Assembly: GCA_008015155.1 (NCBI GenBank)
Contig: SSFA01000008.1
Span: 62,001-126,000, forward strand
Length of the DNA: 64,000 nt
Origin: Thiothrix sp.
GTDB lineage: Bacteria > Pseudomonadota > Gammaproteobacteria > Thiotrichales > Thiotrichaceae
Direction of reading: 5' to 3'
Shown one piece after another: positions 50,688 to 59,427 of the stretch. Under the pieces are notes generated by a model. It ran no database searches, was not told where the DNA came from, and saw nothing but the letters and a program-made list of their open reading frames with translations. Numbering within the stretch: position 1 is the first letter of the stretch; the number at the start of each line of letters is the position of its first letter. A program made the position numbers and the translations under genes.

Positions 50688-51913
50688 CCCTTCACACACA
50701 AAACCTGTTTCAAGGTATGCATAATTTCCACTAACTCATCCTGCGCTTTCATCACCGCCTCGATGTCCTTATAAGCTGCTGGCGTTTCGTCCACAATATC
50801 CGCGTCCACACGACACTCCACACCCGCCACCGCTTTGGTATGTTCTTCCAAACTCACACGACGCTTAGCTTCAGTACGCGACATCACACGTCCTGCACCG
50901 TGGCTACAACTACAGAAACTTTCCTCATTTCCAAGCCCGCGCACAATGAAGGAACGCGCCCCCATGCTGCCCGGAATAATCCCCATTTCACCTTTTTTCG
51001 CGCTTACCGCACCCTTTCGCGTCACCCACACATCTTGACCGTAATGATGCTCCTTGCTGATGTAGTTATGGTGGCAATTCACTGCCTCCACATCCGCCGA
51101 AAATGGCATTGGCAACACTTCACGCATCGCTTGTAAGGTACGCGCCATCATCACTTCACGGTTAGCCTGCGCAAAATCCTGCGCCCACGCTACCGCCTCC
51201 ACATAATCACGGAAATGCTCCGAACCTTCAGGGATATAGGCCAAATCCTTATCCGGCAAGTTGATAAACCAGCGCTCCATATCCTTTTTGGCTTGAGCAA
51301 TAAAATGCGAACCGATTTTGTTACCGACCCCGCGTGATCCGCTATGCAACATCACCCACACACAATCGGCTTCATCAATACACACTTCAATAAAATGGTT
51401 CCCCGAACCTAAAGTCCCCAAATGCGCCAAGTTATTGCTCTTTTCCAACCAAAGATGCTTTTCACATAGCTTTTTGAAGCCTTCACTCAAATGCAACCAC
51501 TTCGCTAAAGCCTCAGGCGGTGCGTCCATCCAGCTGCCTTTATCACGTCCTCCACGACCATGAGTCAAACCATGTGGTACAGCTTTCTCAATCGCCGCAC
51601 GCATTAAACTCAATGAATCGGGTAAATCAGACGCCTTTAAAGTTGTTTTTGCTGCCATCATCCCGCAGCCCAAATCCACGCCGACTGCCGCTGGAATCAC
51701 CGCACCAATAGTTGGAATCACGCTGCCGATGGTTGCTCCTTTTCCTAAATGCACGTCGGGCATTACCGCCACCCATTTATGAATGAAGGGCATGGAAGCA
51801 ATATTTTTTAATTGCTGCTTAGAGTTATCATCGAAGGACACGCCTTTAGTCCACGCTTTGATCGGTGCTTTACCTTGCTCGAATAACACGTCGTAGTTGC
51901 TAGTTGTAGTCAT
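50684..51913 (-). CDS. rtcB: RNA-splicing ligase RtcB
   Basis: Start at ATG 51913 (MTTTSNYDV), 409 residues as in E. coli; the longer frame to 51961 would run into the promoter. RtcB joins RNA 2',3'-cyclic phosphate or 3'-phosphate ends to 5'-OH ends using GTP and Mn2+. Metal and catalytic residues are present: PDVHLGKGATIG, VGVDLGCGMMAAKT (Cys83), LGTLGSGNHFIEV, MLHSGSRGVGNKIG, NCHHNYISKEHH and the guanylylated histidine in CSCSHGAGRVMSRTEAKR. Sigma-54 promoter 35 bp upstream. A HEPN-like gene overlaps its stop where E. coli has rtcA; no rtcA is in the window. Confidence 0.96.
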   Translation of the reverse strand: MTTTSNYDVLFEQGKAPIKAWTKGVSFDDNSKQQLKNIASMPFIHKWVAVMPDVHLGKGATIGSVIPTIGAVIPAAVGVDLGCGMMAAKTTLKASDLPDSLSLMRAAIEKAVPHGLTHGRGGRDKGSWMDAPPEALAKWLHLSEGFKKLCEKHLWLEKSNNLAHLGTLGSGNHFIEVCIDEADCVWVMLHSGSRGVGNKIGSHFIAQAKKDMERWFINLPDKDLAYIPEGSEHFRDYVEAVAWAQDFAQANREVMMARTLQAMREVLPMPFSADVEAVNCHHNYISKEHHYGQDVWVTRKGAVSAKKGEMGIIPGSMGARSFIVRGLGNEESFCSCSHGAGRVMSRTEAKRRVSLEEHTKAVAGVECRVDADIVDETPAAYKDIEAVMKAQDELVEIMHTLKQVLCVKG

Positions 51914-51948
51914 GATGCTTATCTCGTTTGCTTTAGTTGAAATAAGTA

Positions 51949-51966
51949 TTGCAGGCAGCATGCCAA
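51949..51966 (-). promoter_or_regulatory. Sigma-54 promoter of rtcB
   Basis: Minus strand TTGGCATGCTGCCTGCAA: GG (51964-51963) and GC (51952-51951) are exactly 10 bases apart as required for -24/-12 recognition. The rtcB ATG lies about 35 bp downstream. The element shares TTGGCA, CTGCAA and spacing with the promoter at 47015-47032, consistent with joint control by RtcR. Confidence 0.85.
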
Positions 51967-52004
51967 GTTAGTAAGTATTTGTTTTTAAATAAAAATAAGG
52001 AAGC

Positions 52005-52025
52005 AATCTAGCTAAGGACTAGATT
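52005..52025. promoter_or_regulatory. Inverted repeat upstream of rtcB: activator site or terminator
   Basis: AATCTAG and CTAGATT separated by 7 bases form a perfect inverted repeat about 50 bp upstream of the rtcB -24 element and 40 bp after the SH3 gene's stop. It could be an RtcR site, or the terminator of the SH3 gene, since a T-rich run follows on the minus strand. Confidence 0.4.
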
Positions 52026-52067
52026 TTAAATATCTCTATAGTTATTAATTTATTTATTCAGATACTT

Positions 52068-52562
52068 TTAAAATTGCCAACTGGCCAAATAGCGACGCGG
52101 TATCCAGCCTAAATTGCCATCATAACGAATACGACACCAGGTGTTCACACAAGCATCTAAACCTTCAATACCGGTGGCATATTCAGGTAAATACCCTGCA
52201 ATCGCGCTTTTGCTACTAGGTTTTTTATAAAACTTCAAAGTGCCCGTGTAGCCATGTGAGGAGTAATAACGCGCTCCCGAATACTCACCTAAATACTTAC
52301 AAAATGACCAGCCCTTCACACCACGATATTGCACTTTGCACCAACCGCTGGTTGTGCGACTCCCTAGGTTTTTTACTTGAATGGCATTGAAAGGTATGGA
52401 TTTCAGAATCTTATAACGGGTTCCAGGCCCTGCTCTTAAGCGTAACTGATCCTCACTTTTGACCCAGACCACTGCATAGCTGGCAGGCCCTGTGAACGCC
52501 TGCACACTTGCGAAACCACTAATACCTAAACACGCACTAATCATAAATACATACAGTTTCAT
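52068..52562 (-). CDS. Secreted SH3b-domain protein
   Basis: 164 residues with a signal peptide ending SVQA (about residue 22). Two bacterial SH3 folds: LRLRAGPGTRYKILKSIPFNAIQVKNLG with WCKVQYRGVKGWSFCKYL (about 35-95) and LKFYKKPSSKSAIAGYLPEYATGIEG with WCRIRYDGNLGWIPRRYL (about 110-162). Cysteines in each WC motif suggest disulfides. Such proteins usually bind cell wall. Divergent from the next gene; not obviously linked to RNA repair. Confidence 0.78.
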   Translation of the reverse strand: MKLYVFMISACLGISGFASVQAFTGPASYAVVWVKSEDQLRLRAGPGTRYKILKSIPFNAIQVKNLGSRTTSGWCKVQYRGVKGWSFCKYLGEYSGARYYSSHGYTGTLKFYKKPSSKSAIAGYLPEYATGIEGLDACVNTWCRIRYDGNLGWIPRRYLASWQF

Positions 52563-52672
52563 CTTGTCCTCCTGCTAAAGATTCATTTTCGGGAATTGAA
52601 GACAACAGCCTATGCCTTTACCTTTAGCAAGGTTTTGTAGACACTGCTGCTCTTTAAACTTAAGGACCTGTT

Positions 52673-53485
52673 ATGCGTTTAAAGTTCTATGGATTTTTAC
52701 TATTGGCTTTGGGTTTGACAACTCAAACAGTTTCGGCTATTCCAAAATTACCAGTCCCGCTAAAAAACTTAGAAATTGCTGGGCAAGTTTTGCAAGATGG
52801 TAAGCCTGTTGCAAATGCTATGGTGAACGCTTATTTCTATAATTGTGATAATGCATTGCAAACCAGTACGACCAGTAATGCTAATGGTTATTATCGTTTG
52901 ATCATTCCAAGTTACCCACGAGTAATATATGCCTCGTGCCCTGAGCCTTGCTCTCCACAACCCATGCCTCCAGAAGCTGTACTTGAGTTAAAAAAACTGA
53001 AGCTTGCCATACCACCAAACGGTATTAATGGTTATTACTCTGTACCCATTTTCCTCAGCACCCACTCTCTTACTAATCCCACAACTACTCTCTGTCAACA
53101 AGCACTTAAGGGCGGATTAGAAACTCCACTCAAAAATCGTTTCAACCTGAAACTGGATGGAGTACCAGCAACAGCGTCCATACCGTCAACTCAAGCCCCA
53201 ATACCGCCGAAACCACCTGTAAAACCAAGCGAGCAACAGAAATGCCAAGCACAAGGTGGTCAATGGGAATTTATCAGCCGTGGCGTGAAAGGCTGTAATC
53301 TCAGTTATAAAGATGCCGGACGGACTTGCACAGATGGCAAACAGTGTAGTAGCGGCGTGTGCTTAGCCAAAGAGCGCAATCCACGTGCTAGCGAAGGTCA
53401 ATGCGCGGCTAGCACATTTGCGATTATTAATGGCTGTTTAGGTGAGATCAAACGCGGCCATTGGCACTCCCGCGCTTGTCCTTAA
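52673..53485 (+). CDS. Secreted cysteine-rich protein with an N-terminal carboxypeptidase-regulatory-like domain
   Basis: 270 residues, signal peptide ending TVSA (about 22). The domain IAGQVLQDGKPVANAMVNAYFYNCD followed by TTSNANGYYRLIIPS has the pattern of CarboxypepD_reg beta-sandwiches. After a Pro-rich linker comes a Cys-rich C-terminal block (CQAQGGQWEFISRGVKGC, AGRTCTDGKQCSSGVCLA, QCAASTFAIINGCLGE), which recurs in secreted proteins of unknown function. Family not identified with certainty. Alone, divergent from the SH3 gene. Confidence 0.6.
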   Translation: MRLKFYGFLLLALGLTTQTVSAIPKLPVPLKNLEIAGQVLQDGKPVANAMVNAYFYNCDNALQTSTTSNANGYYRLIIPSYPRVIYASCPEPCSPQPMPPEAVLELKKLKLAIPPNGINGYYSVPIFLSTHSLTNPTTTLCQQALKGGLETPLKNRFNLKLDGVPATASIPSTQAPIPPKPPVKPSEQQKCQAQGGQWEFISRGVKGCNLSYKDAGRTCTDGKQCSSGVCLAKERNPRASEGQCAASTFAIINGCLGEIKRGHWHSRACP

Positions 53486-53529
53486 TGCGCTTATGGCTGA
53501 AGTCTAAGTCTTGAAAGCTAGGCTTCAGC

Positions 53530-54375
53530 TCAATCAAAGCACTCTAATTCTTGCAATAAACGCGGCAAGGCTGCGGTCATGCCACGATAAGCCAGAATAT
53601 TGTCACTCATCGATCTTAAAGCCTCTGCTAATTGTTTGGCGCGCTCAGGTTCAACACGTAAAACCTCGACTAAAGGTGCAATCATCACGCGAATGAAAAA
53701 CACACCCCGCTTTAAGTCGGGTAGCGGCAAAGTAGTTTGGCGCTCTACGCGGAAATAAAGCTGCTCTAATAATGAGCCTTGATCAACTTGTTGCAGCACA
53801 TCAGCCCACAAACGCGCCCGCTGCAAAGGATGCGAAGGTAAATCGCTATTCGGCGTCAATAACCACACATGACGTAGCATGGTATTTTTGCGAAAAGCTA
53901 GATCAATAATTCCTTTGGCGCCCGCTTGTAATAATGCATTATCCGCCACAGGTATATGTATGGCATGAAAGTTTAGGCCTAATTTCTCACTCGGACTCCA
54001 ATTTGACGGGAAACACACTGATAAAAAGCGAGTACGCATATCGAAGCTTTCGCCTTGCAGTTCATCATGCAGAATGACGAAATCTTCCTGCATGCCTAGA
54101 GTGAGTGCCTCGGTTTCTGCAGCTAGCTGAATACCTGTTTGCTGTTGATAGCGCTGTGCAATTTCGACTAAAACCTGCGGTTCGGCTTCACCTAATAAAA
54201 CCCGTTGCCGATGTTCATTGAGCAATTGCTGCTTACGTTCGGCATATTGAGCGGCTAAAGCATCGCGCTGAAATAAACGAGTGGTTTCTTCTTCAAGGCG
54301 TGATAAGCCAGGGCGCATTTTAAAGGGACTAGCAACTGTCCAAGGAATCAGCGGAGCTGGGGTGAAAATAGGCAT
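53530..54375 (-). CDS. DUF3445 (heme-dependent oxidative N-demethylase-like) protein
   Basis: About 281 residues from ATG 54375. The FLSVCFPSNWSPSEKLGLNFHAIHIPVADN segment (about 116-145) and FFIRVMIAPLVEVLRVEPERAKQLAEALRSMSDNILAYRG are the pattern of DUF3445, which includes the heme-containing subunit of an oxidative N-demethylase. No gene for the other subunits is near. It converges on the gene at 52673-53485. Physiological substrate unknown. Confidence 0.7.
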   Translation of the reverse strand: MPIFTPAPLIPWTVASPFKMRPGLSRLEEETTRLFQRDALAAQYAERKQQLLNEHRQRVLLGEAEPQVLVEIAQRYQQQTGIQLAAETEALTLGMQEDFVILHDELQGESFDMRTRFLSVCFPSNWSPSEKLGLNFHAIHIPVADNALLQAGAKGIIDLAFRKNTMLRHVWLLTPNSDLPSHPLQRARLWADVLQQVDQGSLLEQLYFRVERQTTLPLPDLKRGVFFIRVMIAPLVEVLRVEPERAKQLAEALRSMSDNILAYRGMTAALPRLLQELECFD

Positions 54376-54494
54376 AACCAACCTTTACTAAGCGGATATT
54401 ACGCATTAATAGTGCAGCGCTTAGCACTTAAGAGCAATCTTTAGTTCAGCTAAACTTGATCCAAACCTAGTAAATCTTTTATAGAGAAAAGCCA

Positions 54495-55091
54495 ATGAAG
54501 CTCACTGCTTTCGATTATTACTTAATTGTCGACCTTGAAGCGACTTGTTGCGATCGCAATGGGGAGAACCCTAATTTAATTCCCCGCCATGAAATGGAGA
54601 TTATTGAAATAGGTGCTGTGCTGCTGGATGCGAAAAACTTAGCAAGTTTAGCTGAATTTGATACTTTCATTCGTCCGGTGCGCCATCCCGAACTTACCCC
54701 ATTTTGTACACAGCTCACCACCATTCGCCAAACCGATGTCGATACTGCGCCCTATTTCCCAGAAGCATTGGCAGCATTTAAAGCTTGGCTTGCACCTTAT
54801 CCGCAACTGCTATTCTGCTCTTGGGGAGATTATGATAAAACTCAGTTAGCACAAGACTGTGCTTATCATCAACAGCCCTTTCCACTCGATACACCTCATT
54901 TGAATATCAAGCGCCAATTCACTGAATCCCAGAATTTATCTAAGCGCTATGGAATGGATGCTGCCTTGCGGCTGGCTGGTTTGAACTTGATTGGAACCCA
55001 TCACCGCGGTATTGATGATGTACGAAATATGGCACAACTAATGCCCTATATTTTAGGGCGACAACTGCTCAATAAGGCTGCATCCGCTTAA
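54495..55091 (+). CDS. ERI-1-like 3'-5' exonuclease (DEDDh)
   Basis: 198 residues. Exo I is VDLEATCCDRNGENPN with the D and E (about 12-14), exo II is the D in SWGDYDKTQL (about 115), exo III HRGIDDVRNMAQL (about 173) with H and D. The CC after DLEAT and the EMEIIEIGAVLLD segment point to the ERI-1/KapD branch, whose members trim RNA 3' ends. It is the first of four same-strand genes ending with rtcR, spaced 10, 14 and 55 bp apart. That makes an RNA-end-processing role in the same response plausible but unproven. Confidence 0.8.
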   Translation: MKLTAFDYYLIVDLEATCCDRNGENPNLIPRHEMEIIEIGAVLLDAKNLASLAEFDTFIRPVRHPELTPFCTQLTTIRQTDVDTAPYFPEALAAFKAWLAPYPQLLFCSWGDYDKTQLAQDCAYHQQPFPLDTPHLNIKRQFTESQNLSKRYGMDAALRLAGLNLIGTHHRGIDDVRNMAQLMPYILGRQLLNKAASA

Positions 55092-55101
55092 ACTCTCCGC
55101 T

Positions 55102-56106
55102 ATGAACGAATTGCTTAAACTGATTGACTCCCTAGTGCAGACTGCGCCTCCCAAGCGGCACGCCTTTGAGCAAGTCTTAGCAGCGATTGCTTTGGAGAAA
55201 AAACGCCTAGCTGAATGGCAAGCTTTGGCCGATTTGCATCAACGTGAAGTCTTAGCCAAATATCTGCCCTTGCGCAGACGTTATGCCGAACAGCAAGCGA
55301 TTTTAGTGCAGTTAATGGATGAACATTTACATCAGGAACGCTTCACCCCTCAGCAAACCGATAAACTGAGTCAATTGATCCGGCTGCTTTGTGAACAAAT
55401 ACTTGCGGTGATTCCTGAGCCAAGGATTGAAAGCATTCAACAGCGCCATGTATTTCAAGCTACTCCCACTCAGGTGGCTGGAAATAAAAAAATGCTACTT
55501 GAGCAGCCTGCACAGTATGAGGATGACGAGTTTGAAGCGGCTCAACAAGCGGCTGCTAACCAACGTGCAGCTTATAAACAAGCGGCGAAACAACAAGCTA
55601 AACAAGCCCGTGAGCAAACCGCTAGCTTAAAAAGCACTCAATCCATACGTGCAGTCTATCGAGACTTAGTAGCGCGCTTGCATCCTGATCGTGAGCCAGA
55701 CCCTATCGAACAGCAACGTAAAACCATGCTCATGCAACAAGTGAATCTTGCTTATCAAGCACAGGATTTATTAAAGCTCTTCGAATTACAGCTGGCGGCT
55801 GAGCATCTTTCACCGCGTCAATCTAAACAAATCGCTACGGAGCAACTCGAACACTATCAACGTGTTCTGATGAAGCAACTACAACAATTACAAACCGCCA
55901 GCCAGAATTTAGAGCTAGGCTTAAAGGCTGCTGCGCATTTGCGTCCTTCAGAATTGTTTAGCGCCAAGCGTTTAAAGCAAAGCTTCAAAGCGGATGTCAA
56001 ACTCTTACAGCAGCAATTAAGCGCTATTCAATCTTTACTACAAGCATTGCGCGATGCACAGAGCTTTAAGCTGTGGCTCAATGCTTATGAACTAGACCCT
56101 GATTAA
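55102..56106 (+). CDS. J-domain-containing protein
   Basis: 334 residues, Gln/Ala/Arg-rich and largely helical. Residues about 183-225 form a J-domain: SIRAVYRDLVARLHPDREPD with the HPD loop, then QQVNLAYQAQDLLKLFELQ. The rest is coiled coil. Such proteins stimulate Hsp70. Between an ERI-1-like exonuclease and a HAD phosphatase in the row leading to rtcR. Client unknown. Confidence 0.75.
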   Translation: MNELLKLIDSLVQTAPPKRHAFEQVLAAIALEKKRLAEWQALADLHQREVLAKYLPLRRRYAEQQAILVQLMDEHLHQERFTPQQTDKLSQLIRLLCEQILAVIPEPRIESIQQRHVFQATPTQVAGNKKMLLEQPAQYEDDEFEAAQQAAANQRAAYKQAAKQQAKQAREQTASLKSTQSIRAVYRDLVARLHPDREPDPIEQQRKTMLMQQVNLAYQAQDLLKLFELQLAAEHLSPRQSKQIATEQLEHYQRVLMKQLQQLQTASQNLELGLKAAAHLRPSELFSAKRLKQSFKADVKLLQQQLSAIQSLLQALRDAQSFKLWLNAYELDPD

Positions 56107-56120
56107 CTACGGAATGAACT

Positions 56121-56711
56121 ATGCCGCACCCTTTATTAGCTCGAAAGTATTGGATATTTGATATGGATGGCACCTTGACGCTTGCTAAACATGATTTTAG
56201 CGCGATTCGGGCTGCTTTAGGTTTACCTGCGCATCAAACGATATTAGAAAGCTTAGCTGCTCTAGCACCTGAGCAAGCCGCTCCGATCTATGCACGTTTG
56301 CAAGCCATTGAACTAGAGATTGCTCAAGTTTCTGAAGCAGCAGCAGGCGCACATGAGCTACTCCAGCATTTAACTGCACAAGGAACTCGTCTAGGTGTCC
56401 TTACGCGCAATAGCGCCCTTAATACGGAGGTGACTTTGCAAGCAGCCGGTTTAGCTGAGTATTTTGAAGCTGCCGATTTAGTCAGCCGAGATTGTGCTCC
56501 ACCCAAACCGCATCCAGCAGGGATTCAACGCTTATTAGCACAATGGCAGGCAGAGCCACAGGAAGCCGTGATGGTGGGCGACTTTATTTATGATTTACAA
56601 GCAGGACGCGCGGCTGGGACAGCAACTTTATATATTGACCCAAGTGCAGTCTTTCCTGAGCGCGAACATGCGGATTACTGTGTGACTAGTTTGGCGGAAT
56701 TATTGGCTTAG
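56121..56711 (+). CDS. HAD family phosphatase
   Basis: 196 residues. HAD motif I WIFDMDGTLTLAKHDF (about 11-26), motif II TRNSALNT region, motif III lysine in SRDCAPPKPHPAGI, motif IV MVGDFIYDLQAG. Cap is small, of the phosphoglycolate-phosphatase type. Substrate unknown. It lies 14 bp after the J-domain gene and 55 bp before rtcR. RNA ends may be a substrate but nothing in the sequence shows this. Confidence 0.85.
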   Translation: MPHPLLARKYWIFDMDGTLTLAKHDFSAIRAALGLPAHQTILESLAALAPEQAAPIYARLQAIELEIAQVSEAAAGAHELLQHLTAQGTRLGVLTRNSALNTEVTLQAAGLAEYFEAADLVSRDCAPPKPHPAGIQRLLAQWQAEPQEAVMVGDFIYDLQAGRAAGTATLYIDPSAVFPEREHADYCVTSLAELLA

Positions 56712-56766
56712 TCCCCTAAACTCGCTACTCTTTATTTAATTAATCTTATAAAGCTTAGTAGCGATT

Positions 56767-58365
56767 ATGAAAACCACCATCATCGGCATTCTCGGCACGC
56801 GTCTTGATCATCAAGGTTTAGGTAAACGCCGCTGGAATCACTGGCGTCCTTCCATGAGCTTACTCATGCACCCTGAGCTAAAGGTCGATGAATTTGTATT
56901 GATTCATCAAGCGGCTGAAAACGAATTAGCTAGTTTAACTATACGCGATATGCAGGAAACCCGTCCACAGACACAGGTACAGCAATATCTAGTTGACTAT
57001 GCTGATCCTTGGGATTTTGAGCAGGTGTATAGTGAATTATATAAATTTGCTCAGTCTTATACTTTCGAGCCTGAGACTACCCAGTACTATGTGCATATCA
57101 CCACTGGCACGCATGTCGCCCAAATCTGCTTATTCCTGCTAACAGAAGCGAATTATATTCCTGCCAAACTGATTCAAACCTCACCTAGTAAAGAAGGGGT
57201 ACAAGGCAGTTATCATATTATTGATCTGGACTTATCCCGCTATGATCAAATTGCCTCACGCTTTGCCAAAGAGGCACAAGAAGGGATTAGCTATCTCAAG
57301 GGTGGTATTGCAACTCGTAATCCCCAGTTTAACCATCTGATTGAACAGCTCGAACAAGTGTCGATTCGCTCCACAGCACCGATTTTATTAACCGGTGCAA
57401 CGGGGGTTGGTAAGTCACAATTAGCCAAACGCATTTTTGCTTTAAAAAAACAGCGCGGACAAATCAGCGGCGAACTCGTTGAAGTCAATTGCGCGACCTT
57501 ACGCGGTGATAATGCTATGTCCGCTTTGTTTGGGCATGTGAAAGGTGCATTTACCGGCGCTTTAAGCCAGCGTAGTGGCTTATTACGTGAAGCCCATAAA
57601 GGCTTATTGTTTTTGGATGAAATCGGCGAACTCGGCCTTGATGAACAAGCCATGCTCTTGCGCGCCATTGAAGAGAAAGTATTTATTCCCTTTGGTAGTG
57701 ACAAAACCGTCAGCAGTGATTTTCAGTTAATTGCAGGCACGAATCGCGATTTATTTGCTGAAGTACAAGCTGGCAAATTTCGCGAAGACTTACTTGCCCG
57801 CATCAATCTTTGGACTTATGAGCTGCCTAGCTTAAAAGATCGGATTGAAGACTTTGAACCTAATCTAGATTACGAATTACAGCAATTTACCCGCAAAGTG
57901 GGACATAAAGTGAGCTTTAACCAAGCAGCTCGCGAGCAATATCTAAAATTTGCCCATGCGCCCTTAGCTTTGTGGCGAGCTAACTTTCGGGATCTCAATT
58001 CCAGTGTGACGCGCATGGCAACTTTAGCGCAAGGTGGACGCATCAATGAAACCTTAGTCAGCGCTGAGATCCAACGCCTCAGCTATGATTGGCAAACGTT
58101 CCAAACCAAACCTCAAGCGGCTCAAAGCGAGCTATTAACCCGTTTAGTAAGCCCTGAAATCTTGGCGAATACAGACTACTTCGATCAGATTCAACTGCTT
58201 GAAGTACTGAATATTTGTCGCTCTAGTAAAACCTTGGCAGACGCTGGACGCAAACTCTTTAATATCAGCCGCACTCAGCGCAGCTCCCAAAATGATTCTC
58301 ATCGCTTAAGAATTTACTTGCAAAAATTCGATCTGAATTTTGAAAAAATCTATAAAAATGACTAA
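56767..58365 (+). CDS. rtcR: RtcR, CARF-domain sigma-54 activator of RNA repair
   Basis: 532 residues. The N-terminal RtcR/CARF domain has IIGILGTRLDHQG (about 5-17), YVHITTGTHVAQICLFLLTEA (about 108-128) and LIQTSPS; it holds AAA+ activity off until it binds an RNA-derived ligand (tRNA fragments in Salmonella). AAA+ domain: Walker A GATGVGKS (210-217), sigma-54 contact loop GAFTGA (260-265), Walker B LLFLDE (280-285), and arginine-finger region REDLLARINLW. The C-terminal part (TLADAGRKLFNISRTQRSSQNDSHRL) is the DNA-binding domain. Likely activates the two sigma-54 promoters at 47015 and 51949. Confidence 0.96.
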   Translation: MKTTIIGILGTRLDHQGLGKRRWNHWRPSMSLLMHPELKVDEFVLIHQAAENELASLTIRDMQETRPQTQVQQYLVDYADPWDFEQVYSELYKFAQSYTFEPETTQYYVHITTGTHVAQICLFLLTEANYIPAKLIQTSPSKEGVQGSYHIIDLDLSRYDQIASRFAKEAQEGISYLKGGIATRNPQFNHLIEQLEQVSIRSTAPILLTGATGVGKSQLAKRIFALKKQRGQISGELVEVNCATLRGDNAMSALFGHVKGAFTGALSQRSGLLREAHKGLLFLDEIGELGLDEQAMLLRAIEEKVFIPFGSDKTVSSDFQLIAGTNRDLFAEVQAGKFREDLLARINLWTYELPSLKDRIEDFEPNLDYELQQFTRKVGHKVSFNQAAREQYLKFAHAPLALWRANFRDLNSSVTRMATLAQGGRINETLVSAEIQRLSYDWQTFQTKPQAAQSELLTRLVSPEILANTDYFDQIQLLEVLNICRSSKTLADAGRKLFNISRTQRSSQNDSHRLRIYLQKFDLNFEKIYKND

Positions 58366-58443
58366 ACTTAATTCTTAAAATCTTTTACTAAGAGCTTATT
58401 AATGTAAAAAATCTATCATTGATCTAGTATTTACTGAATGACA

Positions 58444-58470
58444 TGAAGAATCTTCATAAAAATCTTCATA
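58444..58470. promoter_or_regulatory. Palindrome and direct repeat between rtcR and a globin gene
   Basis: TGAAGA-A-TCTTCA is a perfect 13-bp palindrome at 58444-58456, and AATCTTCATA occurs twice (58449-58458 and 58461-58470). It lies about 200 bp before the globin gene. It could be an operator; no matching regulator can be named. No other signal is seen in the 305-bp gap. Confidence 0.35.
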
Positions 58471-58670
58471 TATAAATCAATAATTTACCCCAAACACGCT
58501 CTCACAAGTCAAAAATTTGAGCAAATCCATGTGATGCTAAAGCTTGTCTTGCATAGTGCTTAGGACTAATATTGATCAAAAATTGTTCTATAAAACAACT
58601 TAAAAAATAACCACCACAGTAGTGCTAGTTTTAAATACTTAATGGCTATTTGATATGTTGGAGAACACGC

Positions 58671-59288
58671 ATGAACCTCACGCAAATGACACAGGCGATT
58701 TTGCAAAGAATTCCTCAGTCCATGATTCCGAGTGCTGAAGAAGGCTTATTAATCAACGAATATCGGGCTTTTTTTCAAAAGCATGAAGCACGTCTGATCA
58801 ATGAATTTTATAATTTGCTGTATAAAGACCCTAGTAGCCAACTACTTTTAGGCGACCCCAAGCTACGTTCACAACGGGAACGGATTTTACAGCAATGGTA
58901 TCAAGTGACGACCAGCGGCAATTTTGATGTAGATTATTGGGCTTGGCAGACTTTAGTCGGCATTGTGCATGTTAAACACAAAATTCCAAATGCTTCTTTA
59001 CTGAGTATGTGGTCTTGGATGCTGATTTTTTTACAAACTCATTTATTGGATGAACTCCCTGCTACCCAAGCACATGCGGTTATAAAAGTTTTGAACAAAT
59101 TGCATGCTACCGTCTGCAGCTTAATCGTTGAAAGTTTTTTAATGACTCAACAGGAAGCCATTACCCGTGCATCAGGCTTAAATGAACGCATTTTGAGCCG
59201 CTTCATTAATGTAGAGATTGACTCTCTCCTCCAACAGGGTCGTGAAACCCTTCTGCAAGCACAACACCTACAAAACTCTGCGGCTTAA
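58671..59288 (+). CDS. Single-domain sensor-type globin, canonical proximal His
   Basis: 205 residues from ATG 58671 (GGAG 7 bp before). The protoglobin/globin-coupled-sensor fold is shown by FFQKHEARLINEFYNLLYKD, the central VGIVHVKHKIPNASLLSMWSWML (about 100-122) and a helical tail. Aligned with sensor globins, VGxxHxRxGIP gives the His of VH as proximal heme ligand. There is no output domain, so signal transfer must be by contact with another protein. Paralogue of the globin at 62111. Probably binds oxygen, NO or CO. Confidence 0.75.
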   Translation: MNLTQMTQAILQRIPQSMIPSAEEGLLINEYRAFFQKHEARLINEFYNLLYKDPSSQLLLGDPKLRSQRERILQQWYQVTTSGNFDVDYWAWQTLVGIVHVKHKIPNASLLSMWSWMLIFLQTHLLDELPATQAHAVIKVLNKLHATVCSLIVESFLMTQQEAITRASGLNERILSRFINVEIDSLLQQGRETLLQAQHLQNSAA

Positions 59289-59427
59289 TCCTTACCCATA
59301 GACCTACTAGCTTGACGACCTACGGCTAACTGTGTTTCTTTAGTCGCGTTTAGCCCCCTCAACTGCTTAAATCCATTTAGCGTTTAAGCAGTGTATTTAT
59401 TGGTCAAGATAAGTGAAGCAGCTAGCC

